64,000 nt of DNA from Catenuloplanes atrovinosus (GTDB taxonomy: Bacteria; Actinomycetota; Actinomycetes; Mycobacteriales; Micromonosporaceae): NCBI RefSeq assembly GCF_031458235.1, contig NZ_JAVDYB010000001.1, forward strand, positions 7,072,501 through 7,136,500, in the 5' to 3' direction. The notes beneath the pieces were generated by a model, which was given only the letters and a program-made list of their open reading frames with translations, was not told where the DNA came from and ran no database searches. Position 1 is the stretch's first letter; every line of letters begins with the position of its first letter. A program made the position numbers and the translations under genes. Shown here one piece after another: positions 45,890 to 54,753 of the stretch.

Positions 45890-45975
45890 AGGCCCAGGCG
45901 CGCGGCAGACGCCCGGTGTGGGCGGGACCGCTCCCCGATGGTTGATCCATCTGACAGCGCCAGTCACGGTCCGCC
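45890..45975 (-). promoter_or_regulatory. ZTP (pfl) riboswitch ahead of glyA
   Basis: On the minus strand the leader has the conserved ZTP aptamer blocks in order: GGACCGTGACTGGCG (45972-45958), AACCATCGGGGAGCGGTCC (around 45943-45925), and GCCTGGGC (45899-45892). The first and second pair through GGACCG/CGGTCC as stem P1, and the CCTGGGC loop would form the pseudoknot. GGGAGG, the glyA RBS, follows about 20 bases later. The ligand is ZTP/ZMP, a signal of 10-formyl-THF shortage, which fits glyA. Confidence 0.88.
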
Positions 45976-46027
45976 TCGGAGCATACCCGCTGCCCCGCGG
46001 ATCGCGGCCAGGCTCGATGATGAATTC

Positions 46028-46237
46028 ATGCGTGAGGTCACCATCAACACCGACATGATCCGCCTGGGCCAGTTCCTCAAGCTCGCAGACGTGATCGAGG
46101 CGGGTTCGGACGTGAAGTACCTGCTCGGCTCCGAGGACGTCACGGTCAACGGCGAGCCCGAGGACCGGCGCGGACGGCAGCTCTTCAAGGGCGACGTGGT
46201 GACGGTGGGTGACGACATCACGCTGGTGGTGGCCTAG
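46028..46237 (+). CDS. Small S4-domain RNA-binding protein
   Basis: 69 residues from ATG 46028, divergent from glyA. The whole protein is one S4 domain: MIRLGQFLKLADVIEAGSDV, KYLLGSEDVTVNGEPEDRRG and QLFKGDVVTVGDDITLVV, the pattern of YaaA/YbcJ-like proteins. They bind structured RNA, probably in ribosomes or tRNA quality control. Its stop is 14 bases before the next gene, so the two may be co-transcribed. Confidence 0.92.
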   Translation: MREVTINTDMIRLGQFLKLADVIEAGSDVKYLLGSEDVTVNGEPEDRRGRQLFKGDVVTVGDDITLVVA

Positions 46238-46251
46238 CGTAGGTTCGATCC

Positions 46252-46515
46252 ATGGGCACCTACCTCGGCAGCGCCACGCTGTTCGCCTCCGACGGCACCG
46301 CGCAGACCGTCAAGCACACCAGCATCCGTACCCGCCGGGACGCCGGCACCGGCGTCGTCACCTGGACCGGCACGCTCGACCTCAGCGACGGCGAGATCGC
46401 CGACCTGCTGCTCCCCTCCGGCGAGGGCACGCTGCGCCTGCCGGACGGCACGGAGGCCTCGGTCCGGGTGTCGGCCGGCGGCGCGTTCACCGGCACGGCC
46501 ACCCAGCCCGCCTGA
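46252..46515 (+). CDS. Small beta-rich protein, function unknown
   Basis: 87 residues from ATG 46252. It is nearly all beta pattern: GTYLGSATLFASDGTAQTV, TGVVTWTGTLDLSDGE, LLPSGEGTLRLPDG, so a small barrel is likely. No Cys, signal peptide or membrane segment. I do not recognise the family. It probably shares the transcript of the S4 gene and ends at a strong hairpin (46523-46553). Confidence 0.8.
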   Translation: MGTYLGSATLFASDGTAQTVKHTSIRTRRDAGTGVVTWTGTLDLSDGEIADLLLPSGEGTLRLPDGTEASVRVSAGGAFTGTATQPA

Positions 46516-46522
46516 GACGAAA

Positions 46523-46553
46523 GGGCGCGCCGACCGCAGCGGTCGGCGCGCCC
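46523..46553. terminator. Strong bidirectional terminator hairpin
   Basis: GGGCGCGCCGACC (46523-46535) and GGTCGGCGCGCCC (46541-46553) form a perfect 13-bp stem with a 5-base loop between convergent genes. Confidence 0.88.
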
Positions 46554-46572
46554 TCCGGGTGCGTTACGGCGA

Positions 46573-47880
46573 TCAGGCCTGGAACTTCAGCTTCCGGCGA
46601 CGCGCCATCAGGAACAGGCCGGCACCGGCCGCGAGCAGCACGATCGCGCCCGCGGTGATCGAGCCGACGGCCGCGCCGGTCAGCGGCAGCTCCGGCTCGC
46701 CGTCACCCGGCGTGAACGCGACCGGCGTGGTCGACGGCCCCGGGCTGGCCGGCGTCTCCGGCGTGCCGGTCGGCACCGGGGTGGTCGGGGACGGCGACGG
46801 CGTGCCGGTCGGCGGGGTGGTGACGCCGCAGTCCGCCGGCTTGGTCCAGGCGACCTCGCCCTTCAGCGCGTCCAGGTCGCCATCGACCTTGACGGTCAGC
46901 CCCTCGGAGCCCGGGAACATCACCGGCGGCGCGGTCTGACCCGGCTTCACCGTGATGGTCTGCGGCTGGCCCGTGCTCGGCGTGAAGGTGACGGTGAACT
47001 CCTTGCCGTTCTCCGGGTTCTTGACCGTGAAGCTCAGGCCCTCGCAGGTCTGGGCCACGGTGGCCTCCGGGGTGCCGACCTCGGGAACCTGGCAGTCCTC
47101 CGGGGTGCTCCAGGCGCCGCGGTAGAGCTCCTTGCCACGCGAGCTGACCACGATGTTCTTGGCGTTCGCGGCCGGCACGGTGACGGTGGCGGGCTCCTGG
47201 CGGGCCTTCAGCGTCTCGGTCTTGCTGAAGCCACCGTCGGCGGTGATCGTGAACGTCTCGCTGTGCGTGCTGCGGTTGATCAGCTTGAGCGCGACGTTGC
47301 CCGTGCAGTCCGGCAGCGGCTCGACGGCGGGCTCGGCCTTGCAGGTGCCGGAGCCGCCGTTGTACCAGGCGTGCTGCGGCTGACCCGGCTTCGGCGTGGA
47401 GCGGTTGCCGGGCGCGCTGCTCTCGCCGACCTTGCGGCTGTTGTAGCGGTCACTGCCGTCGGTCAGCGGGTTGATGATGTCCGCGCCGAAGACGAAGTCC
47501 ACCTGGGTGAAGCACTCCGGGACCTCGACCTTGAACTCCAGCTTGTTGACGCTGAGCTGCCCCGCCGTGGCCGGCACGAACTTCTTCACCGAGCTGTCCA
47601 GCACGTGCTGCGGCGTGGCGAACGTGGCCGACGGCGCCGTGTAGGAGACCAGCGCGAACGCCTGCTCCGCGCAGAGCGGGCCGTTGAGCAGCTTGATGCT
47701 GGCGGTGCCCTTCGGACCGTCGAAGGTGTGCTGATACTTGGCCTGCTCGGGGGTGACGCAGCTGGGCTGGTGCCCTCTGGTGGCGCTGGCCGGGGAGCCG
47801 ACCGTGGCCAGCCCGGTCAGGCCGAGGACCACGCCGACCGCGAGAGCGGCGACGCGGCGGATACGGGGGACGGATTTCAT
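46573..47880 (-). CDS. Sortase-anchored LPxTG wall protein
   Basis: 435 residues. Signal peptide (about 1-33, ending PASA), a beta-rich outer region with several Cys pairs, a Thr/Pro-rich linker (about 345-390, motif TPPTGTPSPSPTTPVPTGTP), then LPLTG, a hydrophobic helix and a basic tail RRRKLKF. The LPLTG signal is for sortase linkage to peptidoglycan. The outer region has no recognised catalytic domain; the pattern of segments suggests an adhesin or surface structural protein. No sortase gene is in the window. Confidence 0.92.
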   Translation of the reverse strand: MKSVPRIRRVAALAVGVVLGLTGLATVGSPASATRGHQPSCVTPEQAKYQHTFDGPKGTASIKLLNGPLCAEQAFALVSYTAPSATFATPQHVLDSSVKKFVPATAGQLSVNKLEFKVEVPECFTQVDFVFGADIINPLTDGSDRYNSRKVGESSAPGNRSTPKPGQPQHAWYNGGSGTCKAEPAVEPLPDCTGNVALKLINRSTHSETFTITADGGFSKTETLKARQEPATVTVPAANAKNIVVSSRGKELYRGAWSTPEDCQVPEVGTPEATVAQTCEGLSFTVKNPENGKEFTVTFTPSTGQPQTITVKPGQTAPPVMFPGSEGLTVKVDGDLDALKGEVAWTKPADCGVTTPPTGTPSPSPTTPVPTGTPETPASPGPSTTPVAFTPGDGEPELPLTGAAVGSITAGAIVLLAAGAGLFLMARRRKLKFQA

Positions 47881-48362
47881 GGGTGCGACGCTCCAAAAGA
47901 GGGGAACGAGCGAGGCACGCCGATTCGACGGTCGGCGCGCCCCGAGTGATGCCGATTCAGTGGTGCTGCTTCACGGCCCAGCGGTGAGCGCCACTCTCCG
48001 GCGGCGGCTCATAACACAGTGGACGCTCACAACGCAGGGTTACGCCTTTTCCTACGGAATGGAGTCGAGGGGGACGCGCGAGGTGGCCGACCGTCTGCCA
48101 TGGACGGAAGCCGTGCTCGCGGCGCGACTGAGATTAACCATTCGCCCGGCAGCAAAGAAATCTTTTAGGATGCCCTTAATCTGTTGAGATCATTCCGAGA
48201 CATTTCATGCACTCAATGCAGCGGCATGGACGCGGTGGGTACTTGCGCCGAAGCAAGAGTTCACCCGACGGCCGCTTCGGCGGAGTTGCGGTACAGCCAC
48301 GGGAGCAGGCCGACGGCGGGCAGCGTCGGCCATGGCCCGGGTCGGGTAACATGACCTTCCGC
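47881..48362. other. 482-bp gap upstream of the wall protein, no gene seen
   Basis: No credible frame. It contains the promoter region of the wall protein (TTGGAGCG before its ATG) and two copies of GCCGATTC (47919 and 47951). A lower-GC patch at 48125-48230 has AGATTAA (48131-48137) and TTAATCT (48176-48182). The tRNA-Arg follows. Confidence 0.4.
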
Positions 48363-48435
48363 GCCCTCGTAGCTCAGGGGATAGAGCAACGGTTTCCTAA
48401 ACCGTGTGTCGCAGGTTCGAATCCTGCCGGGGGCA
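48363..48435 (+). tRNA. tRNA-Arg (anticodon CCU)
   Basis: 73-base cloverleaf: acceptor GCCCTCG pairs with CGGGGGC (one G-U), D arm GCTC/GAGC, anticodon stem ACGGT/ACCGT with loop TTCCTAA giving CCU, and T arm GCAGG TTCGAAT CCTGC. The discriminator is A; CCA is not encoded. It reads AGG codons, which are rare in this GC-rich genome. Confidence 0.96.
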
Positions 48436-48754
48436 CCCTGGCCACAGCCTTGATTCACATCTGGTGGATCTTCGCGTGGCGCGATCCGTGGGGCCGGTGG
48501 CCCAGCTCGCGGCGACCTCTGCGCGTTTGGCGTGGACCGGATCGACGCCGATGATTCCGGGCCGTACCGCCGGATCGCCGCCGGCCTCCGTGCGGCGGTC
48601 CGGTGTGGTGCGCTCCGGCCGGGCGGTCCGCTTGCGACCGCTATAGATGTAGTGATTCGGGGGCGTGCAGGCGGAGCATCGTGGCGCCGACCATGGGTGG
48701 GATGTGGCGGCGGGCGGCCAGGGAGACCTCGATCATGGTCGCGAAGTGGCGGGC
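48436..48754. other. 319-bp gap after tRNA-Arg, no gene seen
   Basis: No convincing gene, no attachment-site repeat of the tRNA 3' end and no integrase nearby. The sequence is ordinary high-GC intergenic DNA leading to the convergent sulfatase stop. Confidence 0.4.
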
Positions 48755-50410
48755 TCAGGGGCCTGCGGAGGCGTACGCGGTAAGGAAGTGGTCGCGGAAG
48801 GATTCCATCGGCCAGACCGGGGCGTCGGGGGCGGGCTTGAGGCCGGTGGTCCAGTTCCAGGAGGCGATGCGGTCGAGGACGGCCGGGTCCTTGGCGACGA
48901 TGGTGACCGGGACGTCGTGGCTGGCGTTCGGGCCGGTGACCGTGGTGGCCGGCTGGTGGTCGCCAAGGAAGATCATGACGGTGTCGTCGGTGCCGTGGCG
49001 TTCCAGGTAGTCGAAGAGCGCGGTCAGCGAGTACTCGATGGAGATCCGGTACGCCTCGCGGGTGCGGTTCTCGTCGGTCGGGGCGGGCGGGTTCGCGGCG
49101 ATGCGCTCGGGCATGCCGGCGAACGCGGAGCCGTCGCCGACCGAGTCCCAGTCGATCATCTGGGGGATCGAGTCCCACGGGAAGTGGCTGGAGAGCAGGT
49201 CGATCTCGGCCATCAGCGGCCCACGGTCCGCGCGCCCGTGCTCCAGCCGCTCGAACGCGGTGAGCGTGTACTGGTCGGGCATGGTGGTCCAGCCGAACTT
49301 CGGTCCGGCGTACCCGAGGTTGCGCGAGTCCCAGACGCGCTCGAAGCCGTACCAGTCGCCCTCCGGCCACGCGTACGTGTTCGCCGGCGCGACGCCGGCC
49401 GTGGACCAGCCGGCCTTGCGGAACGCCGCGGTCAGCGTGAGCCGGTCGCTGGCCACGATCGTGCGGTACCGCTGCTGGTTGTCGACGCGCAGTCCGGCCT
49501 GGAGCGACGAGTGCGCCAGCCAGCTGTAGCCGCCGAACGTGGTGGAGGTGAGCCAGCCGCTGCGGGCCGCGAACCCGGCCGCGGTCAGTCGCCTCTCGCC
49601 GTCCGCCAGCACCGCGTTGACCCGCGTGGACATCGCCGGGTCCTCGACCGCGCTGCGGCCGTAGCTCTCCACGAACGTGAGCAGTACGTCCTTGCCGCGC
49701 AGCGCGGTCAGCAGCCGGCTGGGCGGCACGTCGCGGAACGCGTCGACCGCGGCCGCGGCGGCGAACTCCTCCTGGTCGTTCAGCGCCGCGTTCACCAGCC
49801 CGACGCGCTGGGTGAGGAACGCGGACGCGCCGCGGTCCGCGATCGGGCTGCCGGCCAGCGCCAGCACCAGCCACCCGGTGGTCAGCAGCGCGATGCCGCG
49901 GGTGGTGGCGGTCCGGTGCCGCGCGAACGCACGTCCCAGCCGGATCAGGGCCAGGGACATCAGCACCGGTACGCACAGCAGCAGCGCGACCGCGAGGATC
50001 ACCGCGACGATCGCGCCGGGCCGGCCGATCGAGCCGGTCAGGAACGCGACGCCGTCGTCCGCGAGGCTCCAGTCCAGCACCAGGTCGACCTGGCGGGCGT
50101 AGACCGTGAAGAAGCCCATGTCGGCCAGCTTGACCAGCACCAGCAGCCCGAGCACCACGCCCGCGGCGATCGCGCCGGCGAGGCGTGCCCGGCCCGGCAG
50201 CAGCAGCAGCAGGAGCACGGCGACGATCAGCGCCTCGACCGGGATTCGGAGGAACGTGCCGGCGGTGAGGCCGGTCGTCTGGTTCGGCAGCAGCAGCGCC
50301 ACCAGGACCAGCAGTCCGGCCAGCACGGTGACCACCGTCCCGGCGACGGGACGCCGCCGTGGTGCGGCGTCCTCGACCGTCGTCTCGTGCTCTTCCTGCT
50401 GCTCCGGCAC
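48755..50410 (-). CDS. LtaS-like membrane sulfatase-superfamily protein
   Basis: 551 residues. Five N-terminal transmembrane helices (about 22-200) precede an outer alkaline-phosphatase-superfamily domain (about 235-545). Metal and active-site motifs: VLLTFVESYGRSA, TTFGGYSWLAHSSLQAG, which may include the nucleophile, and MIFLGDHQPATT. This is the lipoteichoic acid synthase/phosphoglycerol transferase type: it moves phosphoglycerol or similar groups onto an outer glycolipid or sugar. Actinomycetes use such enzymes for wall polymers or glycan decoration; the substrate is uncertain. It is followed, on the same strand but upstream, by a double-psi barrel gene. Confidence 0.9.
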   Translation of the reverse strand: MPEQQEEHETTVEDAAPRRRPVAGTVVTVLAGLLVLVALLLPNQTTGLTAGTFLRIPVEALIVAVLLLLLLPGRARLAGAIAAGVVLGLLVLVKLADMGFFTVYARQVDLVLDWSLADDGVAFLTGSIGRPGAIVAVILAVALLLCVPVLMSLALIRLGRAFARHRTATTRGIALLTTGWLVLALAGSPIADRGASAFLTQRVGLVNAALNDQEEFAAAAAVDAFRDVPPSRLLTALRGKDVLLTFVESYGRSAVEDPAMSTRVNAVLADGERRLTAAGFAARSGWLTSTTFGGYSWLAHSSLQAGLRVDNQQRYRTIVASDRLTLTAAFRKAGWSTAGVAPANTYAWPEGDWYGFERVWDSRNLGYAGPKFGWTTMPDQYTLTAFERLEHGRADRGPLMAEIDLLSSHFPWDSIPQMIDWDSVGDGSAFAGMPERIAANPPAPTDENRTREAYRISIEYSLTALFDYLERHGTDDTVMIFLGDHQPATTVTGPNASHDVPVTIVAKDPAVLDRIASWNWTTGLKPAPDAPVWPMESFRDHFLTAYASAGP

Positions 50411-50458
50411 ACCGCACCCCTCATCTGAAGAACAGGTCCGGTGCCCAATACGAGCGGA

Positions 50459-51106
50459 TCAGCCGACCAGTTCGATGACCGCGCGTCGGATCAGGAACTT
50501 GCCGGGCTCGCGGACCTCCTCGAACGCGGCGTCGTTCAGCAGGATGCAGCTGCCGGACGTACCGGTCACCTCGACCGTGATGCTCTTGTCGTTGTCCAGG
50601 TTCGTCACCCGCAGCCGGGTGCCGGCCGGGAACTGGTTGCTCGACGCCGCGGGTGCGCCGGCCTCCCCGGAGAGGGTAACCGTCGAACCGTCGCAGACGA
50701 CCTGTCCCGTGGCTTCGTCGGCGGACTCCTCGGACTCCTCGGGCTCCTCGGCGGGCTCCTCGGCAGGCGGGGCGTCGGGCGCGTCCGCGACCGGCGGCTC
50801 CGCGATCACGTCGTCGCCGCCGCCCTGGGCCGGCGCGCAGCCGGCGGCCGCGAGCTGCTGGTCGATCACGGCGATGACGTCCTGCCGATTCTTGATCCGG
50901 GCGTCGGAGAGGGCGTCCGGGTTGGCTCGCTGCTCCGCGATGAAGTCGAGGTTCCGCTGGCGGGCCGCCTCGATGCCCGCGCACGGCCCTTCGGCCGCGC
51001 CGCTGATGCCGGTACCGACCGCGAAGGCACCGCCGGCGATCGCGAGCGCGGTCACCCCGATGACGATTTTCCGGTTGCGGCCGATGAGGAGCTGGCGCCA
51101 GTTCAT
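50459..51106 (-). CDS. Exported double-psi beta-barrel-like protein
   Basis: 215 residues from ATG 51106, with GGAGAAG just upstream. An N-terminal signal or anchor helix (about 9-35) leads to a short helical region with Cys pairs (CAGIEAARQRNLDF, AAAGCAP), an acidic Pro-Glu linker (about 95-130, PAEEPAEEPEESEESADE), and a C-terminal domain GTRLRVTNLDNDKSITVEV ... LLNDAAFEEV that matches the RlpA-like double-psi barrel fold. It probably binds glycan in the wall. It ends 48 bases before the sulfatase start, so they may be co-transcribed. Confidence 0.8.
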   Translation of the reverse strand: MNWRQLLIGRNRKIVIGVTALAIAGGAFAVGTGISGAAEGPCAGIEAARQRNLDFIAEQRANPDALSDARIKNRQDVIAVIDQQLAAAGCAPAQGGGDDVIAEPPVADAPDAPPAEEPAEEPEESEESADEATGQVVCDGSTVTLSGEAGAPAASSNQFPAGTRLRVTNLDNDKSITVEVTGTSGSCILLNDAAFEEVREPGKFLIRRAVIELVG

Positions 51107-51436
51107 GATCTTCTCCGTCCGTTGCCCTGCGTCGTTGCGGCACCGGTTCCTACGGCTCCGGACGGGCGGGGAGATCAAGCCGCGTACCCTAAAGTTTCAC
51201 TAAGCGCCACGAAAAGGGACCAATGGGGTGTGGCGAAATCGATCTCGCGGCGGCATCCACATAGGGGCGGGGAATCACGCGGTGCCGCATGTGAATAGCG
51301 AAGTTTATTACCTGTAAGTAGCGGGCTACCGGGTGGAATACCTTGCAGGTCAACGGATGTTTGTCGCCTGCACATTCCCTAAACCACATGTCCAATGTGA
51401 GTTTTGCGACTGTGGCCGATTGCCGACCCCGTCGAT
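51107..51436. other. Divergent promoter gap, AT-richer than average
   Basis: 330 bases between two divergent genes. A near-palindrome GCGAAATCGATCTCGC lies at about 51232-51247. TATGAT at 51436-51441 looks like a -10 box for the kinase gene. No small gene was found. Confidence 0.4.
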
Positions 51437-53344
51437 ATGATCCCGCAATATTCAAACCGGTACGGTTCTGTGGTGCCCGAATCCTCCGAACGATCGTTGG
51501 CCGGTCGTTACACCCTCGTTCGCGCGCTCGGGCAGGGCGCCATGGGGCGGGTCTGGCTCGCCCGTGACGAGATGCTCCGGCGCGACGTCGCCGTCAAGGA
51601 GCTCGTGCCGCCACCCGGCCTCAGCGAGGCGGAGACTGCCCAGCTCCGCGAGCGCTCGCTGCGCGAGGCGCGCGCCATCGCGCAGCTCAGCCACTCCAAC
51701 GCGGTCCGGATCTTCGACGTTCTGATCGACGGCGGCGACCCGTGGATCGTCATGGAGTTCATCCCGTCCCAGCCGCTGCACAGCGTGCTGCGCGCCGAGG
51801 GCCCGATGGCGCCGGCCCGCGCCGCCCGCATCGGGCTCGCCGTGCTGGCCGCGCTCACCGCCGCGCACCGCGTCGGCGTGCTGCACCGCGACGTCAAGCC
51901 GGCGAACGTGCTGCTCGGCACGGACGGCCGGATCATGCTGACCGACTTCGGGCTGGCCACGGTCGAGGACGACCCGGGCATGACGCGCACCGGCATCGTG
52001 CTCGGCTCCCCGGCCTACCTCGCGCCCGAGCGGGCGATCGGCGAGCCGGCCGGGCCCGCCTCCGATCTGTGGTCGCTCGGCGCCACGCTCTACGCGGCCG
52101 TGGAGGGCCGCTCGCCGTACGCGCGATCCTCCTCCATCGCCACACTGGCCGCGCTCGCCACCGAGCTGCCCGCGCCGCCGCAGCGCGCCGGCGCGCTGTT
52201 CCCGGTGCTGGAGGGGTTGCTGCGCAAGGACCCGGCCCGGCGGATCGACGCGATGCAGGCGGAGAAGCTGCTCACCGCCGCGGCCGAGTCGGGGGAGGAG
52301 CTGACCGCACCGCTGGAGGGCCGGGCCGTCCCGGCGCCGCGCCGCGAGGAGCGCGCCGAGGCGACCGGCACCCCGGCCGCCGCCGCAGGCACGGTCGACT
52401 CCCGGTTCGGCTACCGGGGCGCGGAGGCCAGCGCGTCCGCGCCGATCGCGACACCGCCGCCGGCCTCGGCCATCCCGGGCGTCGAGGGCAGCTTCGGGTT
52501 CCGCGGGCTCGACTCCGCGTCCGGCGGCTCCGGCGGGGCCGCCGGCAAGGCCGCCACCCCGCCGCCGAAGCCGCGCACCGAGCCCGGCCTGGTCGATCGG
52601 CTGCTCGGCCCGGGCGGCGGGCGCAGCCGGCTGGCCATCCTCATCCTGATCCCGCTGCTGGTGGTGCTCATCGGGTTTCTGCTGATCGGCCCGTCGCTGG
52701 CGGACGGCGGCACCGGCGAGGACGACGGCCACGCCGAGGACCCGGCGATCAGCGCGCCGGTCTGGGACCAGCCCGGCGGGGTCGCTCCGGCGCCGGGCGG
52801 GACCGCCCCGGTCTCGGTCGCGCCGCCGCCCCCGTCACACGGCGCCGGCGCGGGCGTGCCTCCGCAGGGCGCGCCGGAGGCGCCGGCCGAGCAGCCCACA
52901 CCGAGGGCGAGCACGACCCGGCCCGGCACCGGCGCGGCCGGTGCGAACGAGCCGCCGCCGATCTTCTCCGGCCGCGCGGTCGTCAACTTCGGCAGCGGCA
53001 GGTGCGTCGACGTGCCGGACAGCGACGCCTCCACCGGCCGCGCGATCCAGCTGTGGGACTGCAACGGCACGGCCGGGCAGACGTTCGAGCTGACCGCGGA
53101 CGGCCGGCTGCGCGCGCTGGGCCGCTGCCTGGAGGTGACCGGCGACGGGGACGGCAGCACGCTGCGGATCGCCGCCTGTGACGGCGCGTGGGACCAGATC
53201 TTCACGCTCAACGCGGTCGGCGACCTGGTCAACGTGCGTGCCGATCGGTGCGTGGACGTGATGGACGGCAACACCGGCAACGGCGCGCTGCTTCAGATCT
53301 GGCAGTGCAACGGCGGCACGCACCAGAAGTGGTACGTCGGATAG
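51437..53344 (+). CDS. Serine/threonine receptor kinase with extracellular ricin-type lectin
   Basis: 635 residues from ATG 51437; GTG 51470 or 51473 is also likely, because TATGAT at 51436 may be the -10 box. The kinase domain (about 18-280) has LGQGAMGRVW, VAVKEL, HRDVKPANVLL, DFGLA and SPAYLAPE, all intact. A Pro/Ala-rich region leads to one transmembrane helix (about 400-422, LAILILIPLLVVLIGFLL). The outer part has a Pro/Thr linker and a ricin-type beta-trefoil (about 515-635) with repeated QLWDCNG and QIWQCNGGTHQKW motifs. It probably reads sugar outside and phosphorylates proteins inside. Confidence 0.93.
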   Translation: MIPQYSNRYGSVVPESSERSLAGRYTLVRALGQGAMGRVWLARDEMLRRDVAVKELVPPPGLSEAETAQLRERSLREARAIAQLSHSNAVRIFDVLIDGGDPWIVMEFIPSQPLHSVLRAEGPMAPARAARIGLAVLAALTAAHRVGVLHRDVKPANVLLGTDGRIMLTDFGLATVEDDPGMTRTGIVLGSPAYLAPERAIGEPAGPASDLWSLGATLYAAVEGRSPYARSSSIATLAALATELPAPPQRAGALFPVLEGLLRKDPARRIDAMQAEKLLTAAAESGEELTAPLEGRAVPAPRREERAEATGTPAAAAGTVDSRFGYRGAEASASAPIATPPPASAIPGVEGSFGFRGLDSASGGSGGAAGKAATPPPKPRTEPGLVDRLLGPGGGRSRLAILILIPLLVVLIGFLLIGPSLADGGTGEDDGHAEDPAISAPVWDQPGGVAPAPGGTAPVSVAPPPPSHGAGAGVPPQGAPEAPAEQPTPRASTTRPGTGAAGANEPPPIFSGRAVVNFGSGRCVDVPDSDASTGRAIQLWDCNGTAGQTFELTADGRLRALGRCLEVTGDGDGSTLRIAACDGAWDQIFTLNAVGDLVNVRADRCVDVMDGNTGNGALLQIWQCNGGTHQKWYVG

Positions 53345-53420
53345 CCGCAGGTCGGCGGGCTGTTGTAGCCGCCGCCGGCCGCTAGACTCCGCTGGCGATA
53401 CGTAGCGGAGAGGCAGGTCG

Positions 53421-54689
53421 ATGGCGCCGGACATTCCGTACCGGGTGGTTCGAGAGCTCGGCTCGTGCGACGTCGGCACCGTGTGGTCGGCCGTCGACGA
53501 GGAGCGCGGCGTCCCGGTCACCGTGGCGGTGCTGACCGCGCAGGCCGCGGCCGACCAGCGCTGGCGGGACGCGTTCGCCGGGCACGCCGGCGCGGTCGGT
53601 GGCTCCCGATACGTGAACGCCGGCTTCACCGCCGCGGTGCCCTGGGTCGCGTTCGACGGCGACGCGGATCAGCCGGGCGCGGAGCGCGTCTTCGCCTCGC
53701 TCGGCCGCACCTACACGCCGGCCGCCGCGTTCGGCACGCCGGTCTCGGGGTCGGTGGCGGACACCGGCATGGAGCTGGGCGACGACCCGTTCGGCCTGGG
53801 CGGCGACGCGCCCCGGCGTCCCTACTTCGGCGAGGGCGCCCAGGATCCGTACGCCGAGAATCCTCCCGCCTCCCGCCGCAACCGGCTCTGGATCGGCGTG
53901 GCCGCCGGCGTCGCCGTCCTGCTGGTCGGCGTCGGCGTGGCGGTCGGCGTCACCCGGCCCGGCGACGACACCGGTGGCGACCCGGAGGCGGCCGGGACCG
54001 TCGCCGCGCCCCTGCCGGCGACCACGCCGGCCGGTTCGCCCTCCGCGTCCGCGTCCCCCGGCTCGCTCAACGCCACCTCGCTGACCGGGTCCGTCACCCC
54101 CTCGCCCGCCGCACCGTCCGCACCCGCACCCACCGGAGCCGCCGCACCGACCGGCGGGAACGCGCCCGCACCGGCCACCTTCACGGTGCCGGCCCGCGCG
54201 GTCCGGCCGGGCATCGAGCCACCGTTCGGCGGCACCTGGCCGGCGGAGTGGCCGAAGTACGGCAGCGGCGACCCGACGAAGGTGGTCTCGCTGCCCGGCC
54301 TGGGCTTCGGCGTGCGGATGCCGTCCAACTGGCAGTGCAAGGCCGGCGGTGCCGGACACGTCTGCGGCTACGTGGAGAACGGCACGCTGGTCGCGGGCGG
54401 CGAGATCATCGCCCGGGACTGCGGCTCACCCTGCGACGACGCCCGCCGCACCGCGCTGCGCGGCACCGAGGACGCGTTCGGCGCGCAGTGGCGGAAGGCG
54501 GGCGGCAACACCACGATCGCGGAGACCCAGAATCTCGACGGCACCTCCGGGTACGGCCTCGTGGTGATCGGCTACTACCGTGCCGGCTCGGTCGACCGTC
54601 AGGTCGTGCTGCGGATGACCGCGGACATCGCCTGGAACGACGAGTTCCGGCGGATCGCGAACAACATCCGCGACTCCACCGGGATCTGA
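53421..54689 (+). CDS. Membrane protein with kinase N-lobe remnant
   Basis: 422 residues, 76 bases after the receptor kinase, with GAGAGGCAGG before ATG 53421. The start, YRVVRELGSCDVGTVWSAVD, matches a kinase N-lobe (compare YTLVRALGQGAMGRVWLARD next door), but no catalytic lysine, HRD or DFG region follows. One transmembrane helix (about 158-180) is followed by a Pro/Ser/Ala-rich linker and a C-terminal outer domain (about 268-420) with four Cys and no recognised fold. It looks like a duplicated receptor kinase that lost its catalytic core and may sense or bind beside its neighbour. Confidence 0.85.
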   Translation: MAPDIPYRVVRELGSCDVGTVWSAVDEERGVPVTVAVLTAQAAADQRWRDAFAGHAGAVGGSRYVNAGFTAAVPWVAFDGDADQPGAERVFASLGRTYTPAAAFGTPVSGSVADTGMELGDDPFGLGGDAPRRPYFGEGAQDPYAENPPASRRNRLWIGVAAGVAVLLVGVGVAVGVTRPGDDTGGDPEAAGTVAAPLPATTPAGSPSASASPGSLNATSLTGSVTPSPAAPSAPAPTGAAAPTGGNAPAPATFTVPARAVRPGIEPPFGGTWPAEWPKYGSGDPTKVVSLPGLGFGVRMPSNWQCKAGGAGHVCGYVENGTLVAGGEIIARDCGSPCDDARRTALRGTEDAFGAQWRKAGGNTTIAETQNLDGTSGYGLVVIGYYRAGSVDRQVVLRMTADIAWNDEFRRIANNIRDSTGI

Positions 54690-54753
54690 CGACCGTTACT
54701 GTGACCGTCGTCGGCGTCTTCGATCCACGGAAGAACGGAACAACGACACAGAC

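Noticed and set aside
48363-48754. tRNA-Arg as an integration site of a genomic island
   Set aside because: No integrase, no direct repeat of the tRNA end and no change in gene type after it.
48261-50417. Long open frame covering the sulfatase and the tRNA
   Set aside because: It overlaps the tRNA and the sulfatase in another frame and shows only low-complexity Arg/Ala sequence.
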